Below, in pieces: positions 5,699 through 5,888 of a stretch of 5,888 bases of DNA. The DNA is from Deltaproteobacteria bacterium (GTDB lineage Bacteria; Desulfobacterota; Desulfobulbia; Desulfobulbales; VMSU01). The position numbers and the translations under genes are program-made. How positions within the stretch are numbered: position 1 is the first letter of the stretch; every line of letters starts with the position of its first letter. The notes beneath the pieces are model-generated. The model searched no databases and was not told the DNA's origin. It saw nothing but the letters and a program-made list of their open reading frames with translations. Location of the stretch: contig JAJYJA010000149.1 in NCBI GenBank assembly GCA_021789795.1, forward strand, positions 1 to 5,888. The letters are read 5' to 3'.

Positions 5699-5779
5699 GC
5701 GGGAAAAAATGGCCCGTAACCAGCTGATTTTTTATGGTCAATTTGTTCGCAACTCCCGGATTACCAGGGTGTGTGACCG
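5699..5779. other. AT-rich intergenic DNA upstream of the cytochrome promoter
   Basis: No gene was found here. The stretch has an A6 tract (5704-5709) and a T6 tract (5728-5733) flanking a short TGG/CCA pairing. Read on the minus strand this loosely resembles a terminator for a gene ending at 5780, but the stem is weak. Activator sites for the cytochrome promoter would be expected here; no clear repeat was seen. Confidence 0.3.
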
Positions 5780-5887
5780 TTAGTCCCAGCTAGAAATAAC
5801 ATCCAGACTTTCTTGATCTAGCAGGCCAACTGGGTCCAATTGTTTTACATACCTCTTCAAGTGCTTCTCATTAACTAATGGGGGGGT
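5780..5887 (-). CDS. Possible 3' end of an unidentified gene
   Basis: On the minus strand one frame stays open from the window edge to a TAA at 5780-5782, giving 35 codons. The translation includes NEKHLKRYVKQLDPVGLLDQ and then ESLDVISSWD, a mix of charged and hydrophobic residues that looks like ordinary protein, and the other two minus-strand frames close near the window edge. Thirty-five open codons can easily occur by chance, and the AT-rich composition differs from every other gene here. The frame also begins in a run of seven G/C bases (5880-5886), where a length error would change the upstream reading. I do not recognise a family. If real, it is transcribed in the same direction as the cytochrome and about 115 bp upstream of its probable transcription start. 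Confidence 0.3.
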   Translation of the reverse strand, partial: TPPLVNEKHLKRYVKQLDPVGLLDQESLDVISSWD

Positions 5888-5888
5888 G

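Noticed and set aside
5704..5733. A6/T6 tracts as an intrinsic terminator for the right-hand gene fragment
   Set aside because: Apart from the A/T tracts, only a 3-bp TGG/CCA pairing with a bulge is available. This is too weak to call.
5734..5793. A 19-codon plus-strand frame in the AT-rich end
   Set aside because: Very short, with no clear ribosome site and no recognisable sequence; it is expected by chance.

Overview
This window comes from a high-GC, Gram-negative bacterium. The gene set (an exported multihaem c-type cytochrome, a ferredoxin-nitroreductase fusion, and an HDOD protein paired with a soluble hybrid histidine kinase) fits an anaerobic, respiring member of the Desulfobacterota/Desulfuromonadota (the former Deltaproteobacteria). 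That placement is inferred from gene content; no marker gene in the window fixes it.

Layout from left to right. Positions 1-369 (+) hold the 3' part of tsaE, the ATPase of tRNA t6A synthesis. Everything after it is on the minus strand. tsaE meets the hybrid histidine kinase (366-2042) tail to tail; the two stop codons share one CTAG and lie in one arm of a perfect 8-bp inverted repeat. In transcription order, the minus strand then carries three tightly spaced genes: a ferredoxin-nitroreductase fusion (2918-3742), an HDOD protein (2046-2891) and the hybrid kinase. Gaps of 26 and 3 nt make an operon likely, and the last pair looks translationally coupled. Upstream of that operon, and ended by its own intrinsic terminator (3785-3830), is a large exported multihaem cytochrome c (3872-5599). 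It has 12 CxxCH sites plus one CX3CH and one CX5CH site, so up to 14 haems.

The right end (about 5600-5888) is clearly more AT-rich (103 G+C in 5641-5880, 43%). It contains a good sigma70-type promoter for the cytochrome, a small inverted repeat in its leader, and possibly the last 35 codons of another minus-strand gene.

How the genes may work together (inference): the cytochrome would conduct electrons in or outside the periplasm. The nitroreductase fusion is a cytoplasmic flavin/iron-sulfur reductase. The HDOD/kinase pair is a cytoplasmic signalling module cotranscribed with it. No transposase, CRISPR array, tRNA or rRNA was seen. The strongest leads are the mixed haem-binding motifs and the large haem-free insertion in the cytochrome, and an HDOD protein that keeps most HD-type metal ligands.
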